64,000 bases of DNA from Austropuccinia psidii (GCA_023105745.1 JALGQZ010000015.1:21991499-22055498), one strand, 5' to 3'; shown: positions 22,553 to 35,315, counted from the first letter of the stretch. Numbers and translations: made by a program. Notes: generated by a model not told the origin, from the sequence alone.

Positions 22553-23098
22553 CTGAATCAAACAGGAAAAAAAGGGCTTATGTCAGTTAATACTTCTTAA
22601 AAGGCTGGTTTTGCACGTCTAAGAATGGCCTCTGGGCTTGTATATTATTACAATATTCCCTTGTATTATGACAATGTAATTGAATTAACAATTCCACGTC
22701 AAAAATACAGCTTACTGATATGTGGTATACTGTTTGTATACCAATATCTCACAGAATACTTGTAATTAGCAAGTAAAATCTGTCAAAGATGGTGTATTAC
22801 AGGGCAATAGAGTTAACAATGTGCCCAAACACGCCTCAACTGTTGGTTTATCAGTATGAGCTGTCTTGATTCAATTAAGAATTAAGACTGTATTAGTGGC
22901 TTAAAAGTGTTATTATATACAAAACACACCAAAAATGCTGGTCTGTGGTTATCAGCGACATGACAGATACTCTTTAAAATATGAGTATTTTTTTAAAAAA
23001 GAAAAAAAAATTATAAAATATATATATTTTTCAGAGAAAATGACACCTAAAAAGATAAAACAAGTGTAAATAAAATGACAAAAAAGAAAAAAACTTAC
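22553..23098 (-). other. Leader intron (proposed) and leader of element A
   Basis: Just downstream of the PBS the minus strand reads TTATTACAA|GTAAGTTTTT (donor at 23098). The acceptor before the pre-gag gene is at 22553. The proposed intron is 546 nt, long for a rust. A nearer acceptor, TTTTTAG, near 23048 could instead give a ~50-nt intron with more processing downstream. No genes are seen here. Confidence 0.4.
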
Positions 23099-23125
23099 TT
23101 GTAATAAGTCCAAAAAAGGTTTTAA

Positions 23126-23145
23126 AATACGGGCAGGCCCCAAAA
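23126..23145 (-). other. Putative primer binding site of element A
   Basis: The minus strand reads TTTTGGGGCCTGCCCGTATT next to the 5' LTR. It shares a GGGGCC..GCC.GT core with the B site. The tRNA is not identified. Confidence 0.5.
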
Positions 23146-24566
23146 TGTCAGGATGAGTCTATGTTGAAGTGGTAATAAAGCTATTTACAACTAAAACTAT
23201 GACTGTGACAAGTGAAAAAATAGTTTAAAGTACTTTTATAAAGGTTAAGGATGGTTTAATTTAATAATAAAAGGGCTTTACTATAAGGAATATAGTGGTG
23301 GTGAGCGCTGTTGAAAGCCCTGGGTGCAGCTTTACCTGTTGGGTTACAATAATAAAGACTAAAATACTTTAATTTAAGAGTATACCTGGTTATTACCCAA
23401 GAGTAAAACTGTTTTTGCCAGTTTACTATGTAGGATATTCAAGAGCAAGATGAGGAGACAATTCTGGCTGTGAAAAGCCTCCTTTTTATCCTGAAATGGG
23501 GTGGAAAGGGTGCTAGACCTTTCCATGTAGAGGAAGTGAAGATTTTTCACTCTCTAGTATTGGCTTGTGGTTTCCACAAGGCCTGTATACTCTGTATTGG
23601 GCTCAGATGTGGTTTTGAAGCCACATCTGGGCAGTTTTCACCAATACAGGGTGGAAAATTTCATCTGGGGACCCCACAGCCTGATTCTGACGTGTATGAC
23701 GCGTAGAATGCTGTACAGAAACTGTATGGGACCCCAGTATTGACTGAAATATGAGGTATTGAATTAAAAACATCCTTTTTTGTCTATTTGACACCTCATA
23801 TTCATGATTATGGGATATTATCCCATGGTAAGGCTGTATATGACAGCAGGTGGGAATCTGACCTTAAAACAGACATAACTTTGTCAATTCTTGAGATATC
23901 AACCTCATAATTGGTTCAGTGTGTAGCCCTGTATGTGCCCTACACAATGGTACCTCATTTGATATGGGTATCATTAAATATGGCAAAGTTATCCCATGTA
24001 CAAGACTTTTGTACATTTGCGTGTTTTGGCAAAAAGCTGTATTGAGCTTGTTTGCCCCATAACTTCTGCAGTAGTTGAGATATGGTGAAGTGGATGACAC
24101 CATCAGATAGCCCTGATTGTTCTATTTCCAAAAAGACCCCACTTCAAGTATCCCACACTAAAACTGTAGAAGTTAGATGGGAGGTGAATGTTTTGTTCAC
24201 CCTTATTTGGCCTGAAATTGACCATAACTCCAGTAATATTTTTGCTAGCTCAGTTTGGCTGGTACCATTGGACAGCCCTGGCTTAGAGATTCATTTTGAA
24301 TAGCCATTTGATGGGGTTAAGCCTCTCCTTCGAGATTTTAGATGAGAGGTGAAAATTAAGGTTGATGCTCAGCAATAACTTTGTTATTTCTTGTCCTATG
24401 GTGATGGGACTTATATTTTCAGAAAGAGGTGAGTTTCTTCTTTCCTTTGATAGCTTTTGAGCTGTTTTGGCTCAGCTCCATGTTTTGGTTGTATCTTGGC
24501 TATACCATTGGTTTATGGTATTTTGGCTGTCATGCTTGTGCTCTGGTTTTGAGTCACAGGCTGACA
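23146..24566 (-). repeat. 5' LTR of element A
   Basis: 1421 bp, from TGTCAGGATG to GGCTGACA, matching 4856-6293 with scattered substitutions and small indels. Confidence 0.93.
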
Positions 24567-24571
24567 AGATG
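24567..24571. repeat. Target-site duplication (AGATG), right copy, element A
   Basis: Identical to 4851-4855. The C pol frame resumes from here. Confidence 0.95.
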
Positions 24572-26140
24572 GGCTCTGGAAAATACACCTGAAAATCCAG
24601 CATGGGTACCACAGGAAGAGCACCCTATAGAAGGTGCCATATCTTATGCCAACTTTTAATGAAAGACTGTGAAGACCTATCACTTTCATCAAAACTAGAT
24701 GAAATCTGGAACAGAAATCAACATACATGTGTTATGGCTTTAACAGATAGAGCTCTTATAAACACTATACTACATGAATTCCATGATAGTGTTGCAGCTG
24801 GACATCTCACAAAAGACAGAACACTAGAGAGGGTAAAAACCTGCTCTTGGTGGCCAAATTGGAGGAAATATGTTGCAGAATACTTCCAAACCTGTGACAA
24901 ATGCCGGAAACAAAACAGAGCCACAGGAAAGAAATTTGAAATTATGATCCAAATAAAAGAACCAAAATCCCCTTGGGAAATAGTTCACATGGATTCGGTA
25001 ACAGCCTTACCTCGAGGAGGAGGCAGAATTTACAATGCATGCCTAGTATTAATTGACAGATACAGGAAAAATCCAATGTTCTTACCATTTCACAAGGATG
25101 ATACATCTATGGACACAGCCATAATGATATGGAATAAAGTTATCAGCCACACAGGCTTATTCCAAAATATCATAAGTCATAGAGACCCAAAATTCACTTC
25201 AGCATTATGGACAAACCTCCATAGTCTGTTTGGAACAAAATTATAATTCTCAACAGCTTACCACCCACAAACTGATGGTCTAGCAGTAAGAATGCTACAG
25301 ACCTTAGAAGACATGATCAGGAGATTCCCTGCTTATAGACTAGAATTCAAAGATTCTTATGGTTTTTCCCAAGAGTGGTGTACATTAATACCAGCCCTTG
25401 AACTAGTAATAAAACATCAATCCATTCTTCAATTGGCAAAACACCAGAAATGCTAGAAAAAGGCTGGAATCCAAGACTTCCTTATTATAACCTCAAAAAG
25501 GACTTATTTGCTATACACCCAACAGCAAGTAGTTTGAAATTAATTCTTGAAAAAGCAAGACACCATGCAAACAGATATATGCAAGATTCTTTCAAATATG
25601 CAAACAAAGATGGGATTAAAGCCATAAACCACCTGAATTAAAAATAGGAGACTTGGTCTTAGTGTAAACTCTACATTTCAATAATATGAAAGGCCAAAAT
25701 AAATTGAAATATTCCTTTGCCGGACCATTTATGATAAAAGCACTACACGGACCTAATGGTGTGCAACTAAAGCTCACAGGTAACTTAATGGACAAACACC
25801 TAGCTTTCCCTGTAATTCTGATAAAACCATACAGCTCAAGTGAAAAAGACTTATTTCCATTAAGAAATAAACCCCCAATTGAAACTCCCCCTTCAGAGGA
25901 AGGAGAAGAAAATAAGATTGCGAAAGTCCTTGAAGAAAGAAGGACAAGAGAAAAAAATAAAGGGAATAACTTGTAAGGTATAAAAACCCAACTCAAGAAG
26001 ATGAATGGATACTTGAGAAAGATATAACGAATTATGACAAACTATTAAGAAGGTTCAGACATGAGAGAAAACCTACAGAATATAAAATTGAGCATTATGG
26101 AGGTTCAAGAGTAACGAAGTCTATTGAAGAGGTAGGGTAG
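24572..26140 (+). pseudogene. Integrase of element C (3' part of pol)
   Basis: This continues the pol gene cut at 4855. It has a linker with an internal deletion relative to B, then zinc-finger remnants (QHTCVMALTD, EFHDSVAAGH, CDKC), a DDE core and a chromodomain-like tail (DEWILEKDI, LLRRFRH). Two catalytic positions are lost: the second Asp (ISHRDPKF, where B has ISDRDPKF) and the Glu (TDGLAVRM, where B has TDGLAERM). Stops and frameshifts occur near 25243, 25640 and 25975. The gene ends at the TAG at 26138, shortly before the polypurine tract. Confidence 0.85.
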
Positions 26141-26185
26141 TGGATGATACCCTAATTAATATATCAGATTATGGTACAATCTTGT

Positions 26186-26199
26186 TTGGTGGGAGGGAA
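26186..26199 (+). other. Polypurine tract of element C
   Basis: The sequence GGTGGGAGGGAA touches the 3' LTR start TGTGAGTC. It matches the B tract in place and composition. Confidence 0.75.
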
Positions 26200-28016
26200 T
26201 GTGAGTCTTTGAGGTATGACAAATATCTAAACATCTCACAAGAAAAAACTTTATAATAGTTATACTCTTAATAGTTATCTTAAAACGAGTGAAAATGCCA
26301 TAAATAGGCATACACTTTGAACTCACTCAGAATATAATGAGTAAGCTTGTGAAATGAATCACACCATTAGATATCTCATTGTAAAATACACATATATCTC
26401 ATTTTTATGGAATACCTATAAAGTAAATACTTATTGATTAAAATTATTTCAATTCTCTAAAGTCAATGCTTAAAAAATTAAGCTTAATATATGCACTTTT
26501 TGGTCAGTGCATACATTCATGGTTTTTAGCTAATATCTCTTCAAATATACATTATAGAGAGTTAGACCAAAGGCAAAGTCACCACTTAATTACTGTAAGA
26601 GCACAGATATGAACTTTCCTTGAAAATGTATAAACAAGTTATAACTTGTAAGGGTTTATTGAACAAAAGTACTACAGCTGTTGACCACTTTGTTGTGATA
26701 GTGGTCCAAGCTTAAAAAAAAGTCGATATTAATATTCTACTAGCTCATATGTAACAAATAATGAATTTTTTATCATAATATTCAAGGTAAAACCCCTTCA
26801 AATCAAGGTTGGAAGTTTAAAATATTGAATTTCAACAGAAAAGATGTGATACAAGAAAAATCATCAAAAATAGAGTTTTGATGATGTATTGAAATGCTCT
26901 TGGAATTTGAATGAGAACATTCCATGCTATGAGAATCCACTCTCTAAACAGCTTTAGTGTGTATAAACTCAAAGTTATTAATGATCAAAGTTCAAGTCCA
27001 AAATTGATCATTTGTGATCACTCACTGTAATCTTATTTTCATTTTACCACTTATATAAGGGATAAAACTTGTGAATAATATTAGATTATTATTAATACTA
27101 AGAAAATCCACAGATTTTAGCCTTCACCAAGCCTATGATGTCATCAAACGTAGAGCTATAGTGATAACCCCAAATAATGGTGTGATAATGAGTAAGATGG
27201 TTTGATCATGAAATAATCATCACTAAGCCTTAAATTACTGATCATTTCCAGTGGATATCATCATTAAACGTCTACTAGAAGCCTACTGGACTCTAGAAGA
27301 GAGGAATGTACTATAAATAGAGGTCTTTTTACTCCAAGTTCCCCTCAGATTCATCAAAAACAATAAATCATTAAATCAAAAGGTAAAACCTTCATTATAA
27401 TCATCAATCTTGACATGATTACTCCAATTTTTTGATTGTTTTTGTTATATTTCTCTAAAAAATTCATTTCCATGTAAAATCAAGAATATTTGTAATTTCT
27501 TTTATTCTTATTTGTAAATACAATTTAAATAAGCTGTATTTACATTATTTGGTGTGAAATATTTCAAAATTATTATATTAAGTGTTCAAAGTAGGTATTT
27601 TTCTCTTAATATAATAATTTCTCTCTATTATTATTCTTAATAATTCTTTGATGAATATAAATAGTATTTATATATATATAGCATTTTAATATTAGTAATA
27701 TTATTGTTATTAATTGTTTTTTATGAATAGAAAACACTTTTTTATTCCTTTATTATTTGTTGGTAACAATAATAAGGTGCTTTGAGATATATTAATTATT
27801 AAATATCAATGTATTTATTTATTGTATTATTGTTTTATATTATAAATTATATTATTATATTTATTTAGAAATATAGCTCTTTTGATGCCATAATTATGAT
27901 AAATATTTATTATTATAATTATTTTTATCTTATTTATTTTAAATATAAGGAAATTCAGAGTACAATAAGTAAAATATTAGTAATTTTTACTTATTGTTTC
28001 ATATTGAAACTTTACA
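26200..28016 (+). repeat. 3' LTR of element C
   Basis: It starts TGTGAGTCTTTGAGG, like the B LTR start TGTGAGCCTTAGAGG, and ends CTTTACA, matching the 5' LTR end at 71. It is 1817 bp, close to the 1838 bp of B. A TATAAATAGAGG box near 27313 followed by CA-rich sequence is a plausible promoter in this LTR. No genes are seen. Confidence 0.88.
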
Positions 28017-28152
28017 ATTATAATTTAATCACCAAAATACCTTTATTTGGCTTTTTTTTTGCATATTAAAAAATTTTAAGCCATCAATACTGTCATTTTT
28101 TAATTAAAAAAGACACCTCTCTTACTGTAAACCAACAGTATTAGAGGCATGG
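28017..28152 (+). mobile_element. Leader fragment of element D between elements C and E
   Basis: TTTTAAGCCATCAATACTGTC...AAACCAACAGTATTAGAGGCATGG aligns with the minus-strand leader of element A around 22820-22930. The same leader continues at 59992 after element E. ATTAT at 28017-28021 is the predicted right target duplication of C, so a second ATTAT is expected left of the window. Confidence 0.7.
28148..28152. repeat. Target-site duplication (CATGG), left copy, element E
   Basis: It pairs with CGTGG at 59987-59991 with one mismatch at a CpG. Element A reads GGCGTG at the equivalent place, so CGTGG is likely original. Confidence 0.7.
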
Positions 28153-29660
28153 TGTCACAACCATGGAAATTCACCCTCTTGGACCTCAATATGGCATATC
28201 CATGCCATATCCAATATACGGCAATTCAGACATATCCAGAATCATTGGCCAAATTGGCCATTGTCATTTCTTATGGCCTTAATGGTCATTTTATCATCTG
28301 GGGCCAACCACGCCCCTTCACCATCATCAAGCCATTATAGACTGTCTCTGTGCTTTTTGGAATCTTGATTAACTTCCATACAACAGGGAAAATACAGCCC
28401 AAAAGCCTTAATTTGGCTCTTTAAGCTTTAAATACAGTTTGCGCACATTTTGTGAATTTGGCTGTATTTAGCCATTTAGGCCATATTTCTCATGAATTAT
28501 TTGAAATATTCCCAAAAGGCCATATCAGGCCTTTTGGGGTTGAATTTCCAGTTTTGCGGATTTTGCGCATTTTTTGCGCACTTTGCACAAATACAGTTTT
28601 TAATCTGTATTAGCTGTATTTGGCCAAAAACCCAAAAACCACTTTGGCACATCTGAAGCTTCCAAAACCCAGATTTCATTGATATCCTCCTGGCATCATT
28701 CCAAAAGACCTTTGGACCATTTCAACCTTCAATAACCAAAAGTGCCATATATGGTGTTATACACCATTATGCATTTCTTTTCAGCAGAAATCCAATGGTG
28801 GCAATTTCAAATGGTTATTTCAACTTCTCAAAAGCTTATCAAGGCACACCTTCCAGAGGATTCATCAAGGCTCAATGGCAAGTGTCATAATCTCAAATAC
28901 CAATGACGCCATCAAGCAATCAATGGTTATTCTCACTCACAGTATTCCTCCAAGGGAATACTAGCTGTCCATTCTCAGCGGATATTCAAGAGGCAGTTCC
29001 AAAACAATGTTTCAAGGGTCAATGCTCCACCAATCCACCTTGGCAACCCAATTCATTCAGTACAGTCTTAATTCATCAATACCTGTATTTTCAATCATAA
29101 ATCATGGGAAAACCATTCAACACAGTTCATTTCCCAATCTGGCAAGTTATACACTCCATCAGACAATCAATACAGCTTCAAGTATTCAATACAGGACCAC
29201 TGATAGCCTGAAGGATTGAAGATCTCAACTTTTCACATATACCACCCTCCTTTGACCCTGGGGGGATTGTCCCCCAGTTCATTAATATATTTTGATTTTA
29301 TTTTATCTTTATTCATCTTACCATTTTTGTTAAGTGAATACTGATATTATCAAGTTAGTCATTTAGCACCTTGTCTCTTTTCTTTCTTCACCTGTCAATG
29401 GATATTTGGTGGTCATATTGTTACTAATTCCAATGTTCATTCTGGCAGGATGAAAACGTGATTAAGGACTTACTTGGTTGGCTCTTTGGCTATTTGGCAT
29501 CCCATCTCTCTTGTTGCATCTAATCTTTGTACTTGCATTCTTCTTAGAGGAATACATTCTTTTATTTGATTTTCTTAATTCTTTGGAGTCTTCCAAGTGA
29601 GTTCCCTGATTGCTGAGTGCCAGGCCACTCTTGTTTTTCTGTCCAAGAGCCCCTGTGACA
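28153..29660 (+). repeat. 5' LTR of element E
   Basis: It starts TGTCACAACC and ends CCCCTGTGACA. It matches 58479-59986 over 1508 bp. The short motif AATACAG or its complement CTGTATT recurs many times between 28390 and 29200. Confidence 0.92.
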
Positions 29661-30351
29661 TTATATTAATTAACTCATAATTTTTTTTCATTCTGTTCAT
29701 TCTGTTCATTCTTTCTTTATAATTTAATTCACTCATTTCATTGAAATTATGATCCTTTAACGCTTATGAACCTTATGATTCATCATCACCTCTTAATTTT
29801 CTCTCATTCATTCTTCATTCTGAAAATTAAAAGCTGACCCCAATTTTCTTTTTTGTTTCTGTTTTTTGAAAATCTTATCTAAAATCATCATTTTTAAATT
29901 CATTCATACTTCAGGTGTCATCTCATTCTTCAAGAATTTTGATTTTTAAAGAGAACTCACTTGATTTTTATTTGATTTATTGATTTGACATAAATTGATA
30001 TTGACCTCAAGAAAATCGATTGACCTGAATATTTCATTTATTTTGCTGATTTTTTACATCAATAATTTTGACATAAAGTGATTTTGCCTCAAGAATTCAT
30101 TTTGATTGATTGATTTTCTGCAAGATTTTCATTTTGATTGATTTGACATATTTTATTCATTGACTTCAAGTGTTCATTTGATATTTAATTGATTAATTTA
30201 CCTAAAGATCTCATTTGATTTATTGATTTTTATTGATTTTCTTCAAAATATTGGTTTTTATTTTTGACCTCAGCATTATTTTCCATTGCCTCAAGTTTTC
30301 ATCCTCAAATCTTGATTTTTGTTCATTTTAATTCATTTTTATCCTGAAATC
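29661..30351 (+). promoter_or_regulatory. Leader of element E
   Basis: This T-rich untranslated region has direct repeats of a TTCATTCTG unit near 29690-29715 and many TTGATTTATTGATTTG-like repeats near 29950-30250. No tRNA-type primer site was recognised after the LTR. No genes. Confidence 0.5.
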
Positions 30352-31095
30352 ATGCCACTCCAACACTCACCTCCTGGAAGGAAGACAAGATCTCAGGCCG
30401 GAACTCAAGCTGTTCTCACTCCAACTCCCAGGGCTCCTCTTAATGGCACCCCAGCAGTTTCTCAACTGAGGGCCAAATTGGACAGAGGACCCATTTTGGA
30501 AGGAGCAGCACTGTCCAGGAAGGAAGGAAAAGTTCATTTTCAGCAGTAGTTGGCAGATTTCCAGGAACTTCAAGGACCATTTTCAAGGGTCCAGGTGAAG
30601 ATGGTAAAGAGGAGGGGGAGAATTCTGTGCAAGAGGAAGTGTCTGATGGTACTGAAGGTGTCCCTGCTCCTGTAGAGGCATCCCAATGTACTGGAGGGCC
30701 AACTCTAGCCCAGTCTAATCAGGCTGTCTCTCATCAGTCTGAACCATCTTTATTGGCCATTATGCACAAAATGACTCAGATTATGGCCAATCTTCAAGCA
30801 GCTTCATCCTCTGAATCATGATGACCACCAGCCTTCAAGACTCCATCTATGAAGGCACCAGAATGCTTTGATGGGACTCAACTCTTACAATTTAGAAGCT
30901 TTATTCAGTCTTGTCAACTGATTTTTCATAATGATCAGGCAAACCTCTCTCAAGACAGAAAGAAGGTCCTTTATTCCACTTCATTTCTCATTGGCAGGGA
31001 TGCAAAATGGATTGAGCCTTATCTTTCCAATCTCACCAATCAAGATCCAAATTACCTTCTCAATTCATGGAAATTATTTGAATCTCAACTCTTCA
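30352..31095 (+). pseudogene. Gag of element E, N-terminal part
   Basis: It starts at ATG 30352 (MPLQHSPPGRKTRSQAG), a Pro/Arg-rich N-terminus. A frameshift near 30550 moves the frame. The capsid domain of the Ty3-type retrotransposon gag follows (APECFDGTQLLQFRSFIQSC, AKWIEPYL, LNSWKLFESQLF). Two consecutive TGA codons at 30819-30824 interrupt it. The frame is cut at 31095 by element F and continues exactly at 53435: the A at 31095 plus CC at 53435-53436 rebuilds a Thr codon. Confidence 0.85.
31093..31095. repeat. Target-site duplication (TCA), left copy, element F
   Basis: TCA precedes the F terminus CACCACAG. TCA follows the other terminus at 53432-53434. Removing F and one copy restores the E gag frame. 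Confidence 0.85.
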
Positions 31096-31156
31096 CACCA
31101 CAGAAAAAGACTGGGGACTTGCATACAGGTCCTTTACAGTATCTTCAGCTTATGTC
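31096..31156 (+). repeat. Left terminal inverted repeat of element F
   Basis: Aligned without gaps to the reverse complement of 53371-53431. The shared blocks include CACC, GAC.TGC, CAGGTCC.TTACA and GCT.ATGTC. Confidence 0.8.
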
Positions 31157-32520
31157 TGAGTGTATCTCTGGAAGTATCCCTAGTTTAACTCACATTCATT
31201 GTATTCTGACATTTTTACTCCCAAATTAATTTTTATGAATATTTTCTCAACCCAATATATACACTGGAAACAAACATAGGTACTGAATGTTATTCAATTT
31301 TTGGATTGTGAGAACATTGGAATTCCCTCATGATTATTATAGTTAGTAGAATAATCTTCAAATCCTCTCATAAATTTAGTTCCTTACAATTCACTTCATC
31401 AATGCTTGTGGATTTTGAAAGTTCATCCAGCTATATGGGGAGCCTTGAAAAGGAATTCTTTGATACTTGTAGCATTAATTGCTTCTTTGATCTTATTGCC
31501 ATTCTGCTTCCTTGATTCTTGAATTTATTTGATTTTAATTTATCTTTCATGTTGGCTTAAAGAATGAGGATAACTTAACAATTAAGAAATTCTATTTACC
31601 AGAATGCTTGTTTTCAGATGAATCAAAAATTAAGCTTGAATTAATTTCACACAATGATAATAAGAAGTAATGATGAATTTAGAAATTATAATGGTAATTA
31701 TTTTGAGGGAATCCTGTCCAAATTTAAATTAAAAATGGGTGTTCCTCCTTAAAAGGATGAATGTTTTGGAAAAATAAGATCCAATAATTTTATAATAAGT
31801 AAAATACCTCTCCTGGAGTGATGATTATCATCATAGAAATTGGCCAAAATATTGGAAAGGATGTTTCCATACAAATTAATCTTAATTTATGAGAATAATG
31901 TTTCAAAATAAAATATGGATAATTAATAAACTTGAATCTCTTCAAGTAGTGAGCCAATGGCCTTCAACATGATTTAATGAATACTTTTGAAATTAGATTG
32001 TTGATTATTTCTGCAAAGGAAAAATAAACGAAGTATAGGAATAATTTGATGAATTAAAAAAAAGATGGAAAGGGGTTGCATGGGCCACAAATGAAAAAAT
32101 TTGTCCAGTGCTGGATATATCTTGGAGGGAACTCCACATTTGGAAAGGAGCTTTTCTCCTCATAGATAATTTCCTTTAAAATCAAAATCCAAGGATTTGG
32201 GAAAAAAGTAATAAGAAACTTAATTGATCTGCAGATTTGGAATATATTTATTTCCGTTAATAAACTAAGTTTCAAAATATAATTCCTTTTTTACGCTATC
32301 AAGAAAAATTCAGGGGCTAAATCTTTAGCTTATCAAAATCACTTACAAAATGGCCAGGGGTCTTTCCACTATATAACCCATGCAATCCTATCATTTAGGT
32401 TCCATTTGTCCTAAAAATTCATATCACACTGATATATTGAATTTTCATTATAAAAATTTACAGTATGATTTCAATATTTTGTCTTGGGTTTTTTATTATT
32501 CAAATTGAAAAAAAAACAAT
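31157..32520. other. Left subterminal non-coding region of element F
   Basis: AT-rich. No open frame with recognisable protein was seen on either strand. TATATAACC near 32373 lies about 150 bases before the SNF2 frame and could be its promoter. Confidence 0.4.
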
Positions 32521-34823
32521 ATTGAACAATCCTTTCCAAACTCTCTGAGCTCAGTAATATTCAGAAGAGTATTTAATTCTATTCATATACTATTAGAATC
32601 TGACTTGAGTCATATTGGGAGCCTTAATTCTTTCCAGAATTTCTATCTGGGTCCACTGCTTGATATTTTTGGAGGAGTGGCTGAAGGCTTGAATCCTGAA
32701 ACATATAAAAAATACAAAAACCATAATAAAGTCCTTTTTATAAATTCTTTCATAAATTTCAAGAATCAAGATAAAAATATCCTATTACATGGATGTGTTT
32801 TTGTGGATAAAGGGAATATTTTCCAAACAAGAGAGGCTTTCAAGAATGCAAACATGGCTCTGAGACCTATTGAAAACTATAGCTCACCTTTATTTATTGA
32901 TATTTCTCAAGATTGTGATCTTTATCAAGCTTCCAACAATACAAGTTTAACTACTTCTATTACTTCAATACCTAATTGTCAAACCAATCTTTCATTGCAC
33001 CAAAGCCAGGCTATTTCCTTTCTCTTAAATATTGAAAATAATATGGAAAGAATTTGTGAAAACCTATGGAAACATTCAGATAAGTTATGGATTAAAAAAG
33101 TGTTTTCTAATGCTGTTGAAAATGGGCTGATACCACAAGATATTGTGTGCAAAAGTAGGGGTGGAATATTGGCTGATGATATGGGACTTGGAAAATCGTT
33201 GACAACTTTATGCTTAATTAAAAAAACACAAAATGAAGCATTAAAGTACTCATAAATATTAAAGGACCATGTCCCAGCTACTTTGACCATTGTACCACTT
33301 TCTACTTTGCATAACTGGGAGAATGAAATAAGACTACATTTTCATGATGGTAGTTTACCATATTCGATATTCCATGGTTCCAATCGTAATTTCATTTCAT
33401 TCCAAAATTTGAAGCAGAATGCAATTATCCTCACCACATATGATGTTATTGCTGGTTATAATGTTGATTATGTTCATGGATGAGAATAAATCCTCTTTTG
33501 GTGAATTGGTTCAGAATAGTGTTGGATGAAGCACAGTAAGCTTCTCTTTGTGATTCTTGAATAAAAAAGTACTGAAATGTTTACATCAACTAGCTACATA
33601 AAGGAAAAATCTACTCATAGAGCATTCACAATATTGAATTTAAAATCTGAAAGAAAGTTATGCCTTACAGGAACACCATTGAAAAACAATCTTTGGGATC
33701 TACATAGTCTGTTGAGGTTTTTACAAGTAGAACCATGGAATCTCAAGCCTTTATGGGAAAATTGCATAATCAAACAAATATTATCTGGGAATCAAATGGC
33801 AATCCAATCATTACAGCTTATAATGCAAACACTAACCTTGAGAAGATTGAAAGCCAACCTACTGGATCTTCCCAAGAAAGTGGAACATGGAGTTGGAATT
33901 GAAATCTATGAGCCATGGAAAACAGTTTATTTCAAAAAGCATGAAAAGTTTAGTGCATTGTATGGAAAACAGAGGTCCAAAGCAGTTCAATGGGATTCAT
34001 CAGAGTTTTTCTCCAGATTATCAGATTTGAGGCAGATTTGCAACCATCCAGCACTAATAGAAAGGGAAGAAGGGGGAAGGAGATATACCTGGAAAGAAGG
34101 ATCCAAAGTGGTGCATCTTGTTAGCCATCTCAAGGAGTTTTTTCAGAAGGAGCCAGGCTTAAGATATACCAAAGCAGTTGTTTTTTCAGAAGACAAAAGG
34201 TTTCTTGATATGTGAGCTCAAATCCTTCTACTACCTGTAATTTGAATGATTTTATTGATCAAATATTGTAAAAATTATTGAAATTGCACTGGATGAAAGT
34301 GGAATATCCAATTTGATGATGCATGGAATGCTCAAAAATGATCAAAGGATCCAAATCCTTGAAGAATTCAGAAAAAATCCAAAATCTCAAGGTCTTCTTA
34401 CAACAAAAGGCACAGGTGGTGTTGGTATTGATCTGAGATGTGCTCAAAATGTCTACATAATGGTAAGACAGTATTTAGATACACTTGAAGCTTAATCTAA
34501 TATTATTCCAATTACTTAAATTAGGAACCAGGTTGGAACCCTTCAACTGATGATCAAGCAGTTGATAGGCTTTATCGGCTAGGGCAAAAGAAAGAAGTTC
34601 ATGTATTTCATTATATAACTGTTGGTAGTATTGAGGTGAATATTCAGAAAGTTAGAAGGAAGAAACAGCAGCTTCAGATGTAAGATAGTTTAAACTCAAC
34701 GAATATTTATCTTTTTTGGTAGCTAAAACTTTTTTATTTAATTTCAGGTTGAGCATTGGACATTTAGGTACTGTGGATCATGAATTGGAAAAATTGATTG
34801 TAGAAACAATAGAAAAATCATGA
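32521..34823 (+). pseudogene. SNF2-family ATPase/helicase (HLTF/RAD5-like), broken
   Basis: Motifs occur in order: LHQSQAISFLL (Q-like), GGILADDMGLGKSLTTL (Walker A), IVPLSTLHNW, ILTTYDVI, a DEAH box (Walker B), LCLTGTPLKNNLWDLHSLL (motif III), a linker ending LRQICNHPA, TKGTGGVGIDL (V) and AVDRLYRLGQKKEVHV (VI). Introns are clear: 33536-33593 splits the DEAH His codon, and 34463-34524 and 34680-34747 keep frame. A TAA at 33253, a frameshift near 33480 and a missing acceptor after 34215 break it. No RING domain is seen. Such enzymes remodel nucleosomes or translocate on DNA. The start is not certain. Confidence 0.85.
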
Positions 34824-35315
34824 ATTATTTTTTTAGGTTTCAGATAGTTGAAGTAAATGATGAATATCTATACATGGCTTTGATTGTAAAATTAGCTTCT
34901 CATCATTAGTAAGCTTGGAAATATACTCATTTGAATAAAGATTTTGTGGAAGTCCAATTGGAACTTTGGCTTCTTTCTCAAAAATACCACTTTGTACTCT
35001 TCTACTTTCCAAGACATTTGGAATTCTATTGAATTTAAGTTTTTGAATTCGCTTTTGAATTAATAAGGAACCTAATTGACTTGCTAACTTTGAGAATAAA
35101 GCTGACCTTCAAGGGGACTTTAGTTTTATTAATGATCCATTTTCATCTTCAGTATCAGAGCAGCATTGTGGCTCATCAAATATGGAAGCTTCATCTTGAT
35201 TAATTTTCAATGATAGCAATGTCTCTGAGCAATTTTATGATAGCTGAATATTAAATAACATCAATTGGTGTAAAACTCAATCACAAATAAAATAAAAACA
35301 TACTTTTTTACCCCA
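34824..35315. other. Intergenic stretch within element F
   Basis: AT-rich sequence between two convergent genes. Nothing recognisable. Confidence 0.4.

Larger units (their letters stand above)
4856..24566 (-). mobile_element. Element A: Ty3/Gypsy LTR retrotransposon, family 1, interrupted by element B
   Basis: Two LTRs (1438 and 1421 bp) bound an internal region read on the minus strand: PBS, leader, pre-gag gene, Gag, protease, RT-RNase H, integrase, polypurine tract. A 5-bp AGATG duplication flanks the element. Element B lies inside the gag/protease part. The LTRs differ at about 8 of the first 165 aligned positions, so A is clearly older than B. Its genes carry stops, a frameshift in integrase and an in-frame deletion in RT. 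Element D at the right of the window is a second copy of the same family. Confidence 0.93.
1..28016 (+). mobile_element. Element C: Ty3/Gypsy LTR retrotransposon, family 2, interrupted by element A
   Basis: The 5' LTR end, PBS, leader, gag, protease, RT-RNase H, integrase, polypurine tract and 3' LTR appear in this order on the plus strand, with element A splitting the RNase H/linker region. Proteins and LTR termini (TGTGAG...TTACA in element orientation) match element B, so C and B are one family. Many stops and frameshifts show that C is old. The sequence after its 3' LTR resembles the element A leader, so C was itself inserted into another family 1 element (D). Its 5' LTR start and left target duplication lie outside the window. 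Confidence 0.85.

Noticed and set aside
26200..28016. Host intergenic DNA between retrotransposons
   Set aside because: Its start and end match LTR termini of family 2, and its end matches bases 1-71, so it is the 3' LTR of element C.
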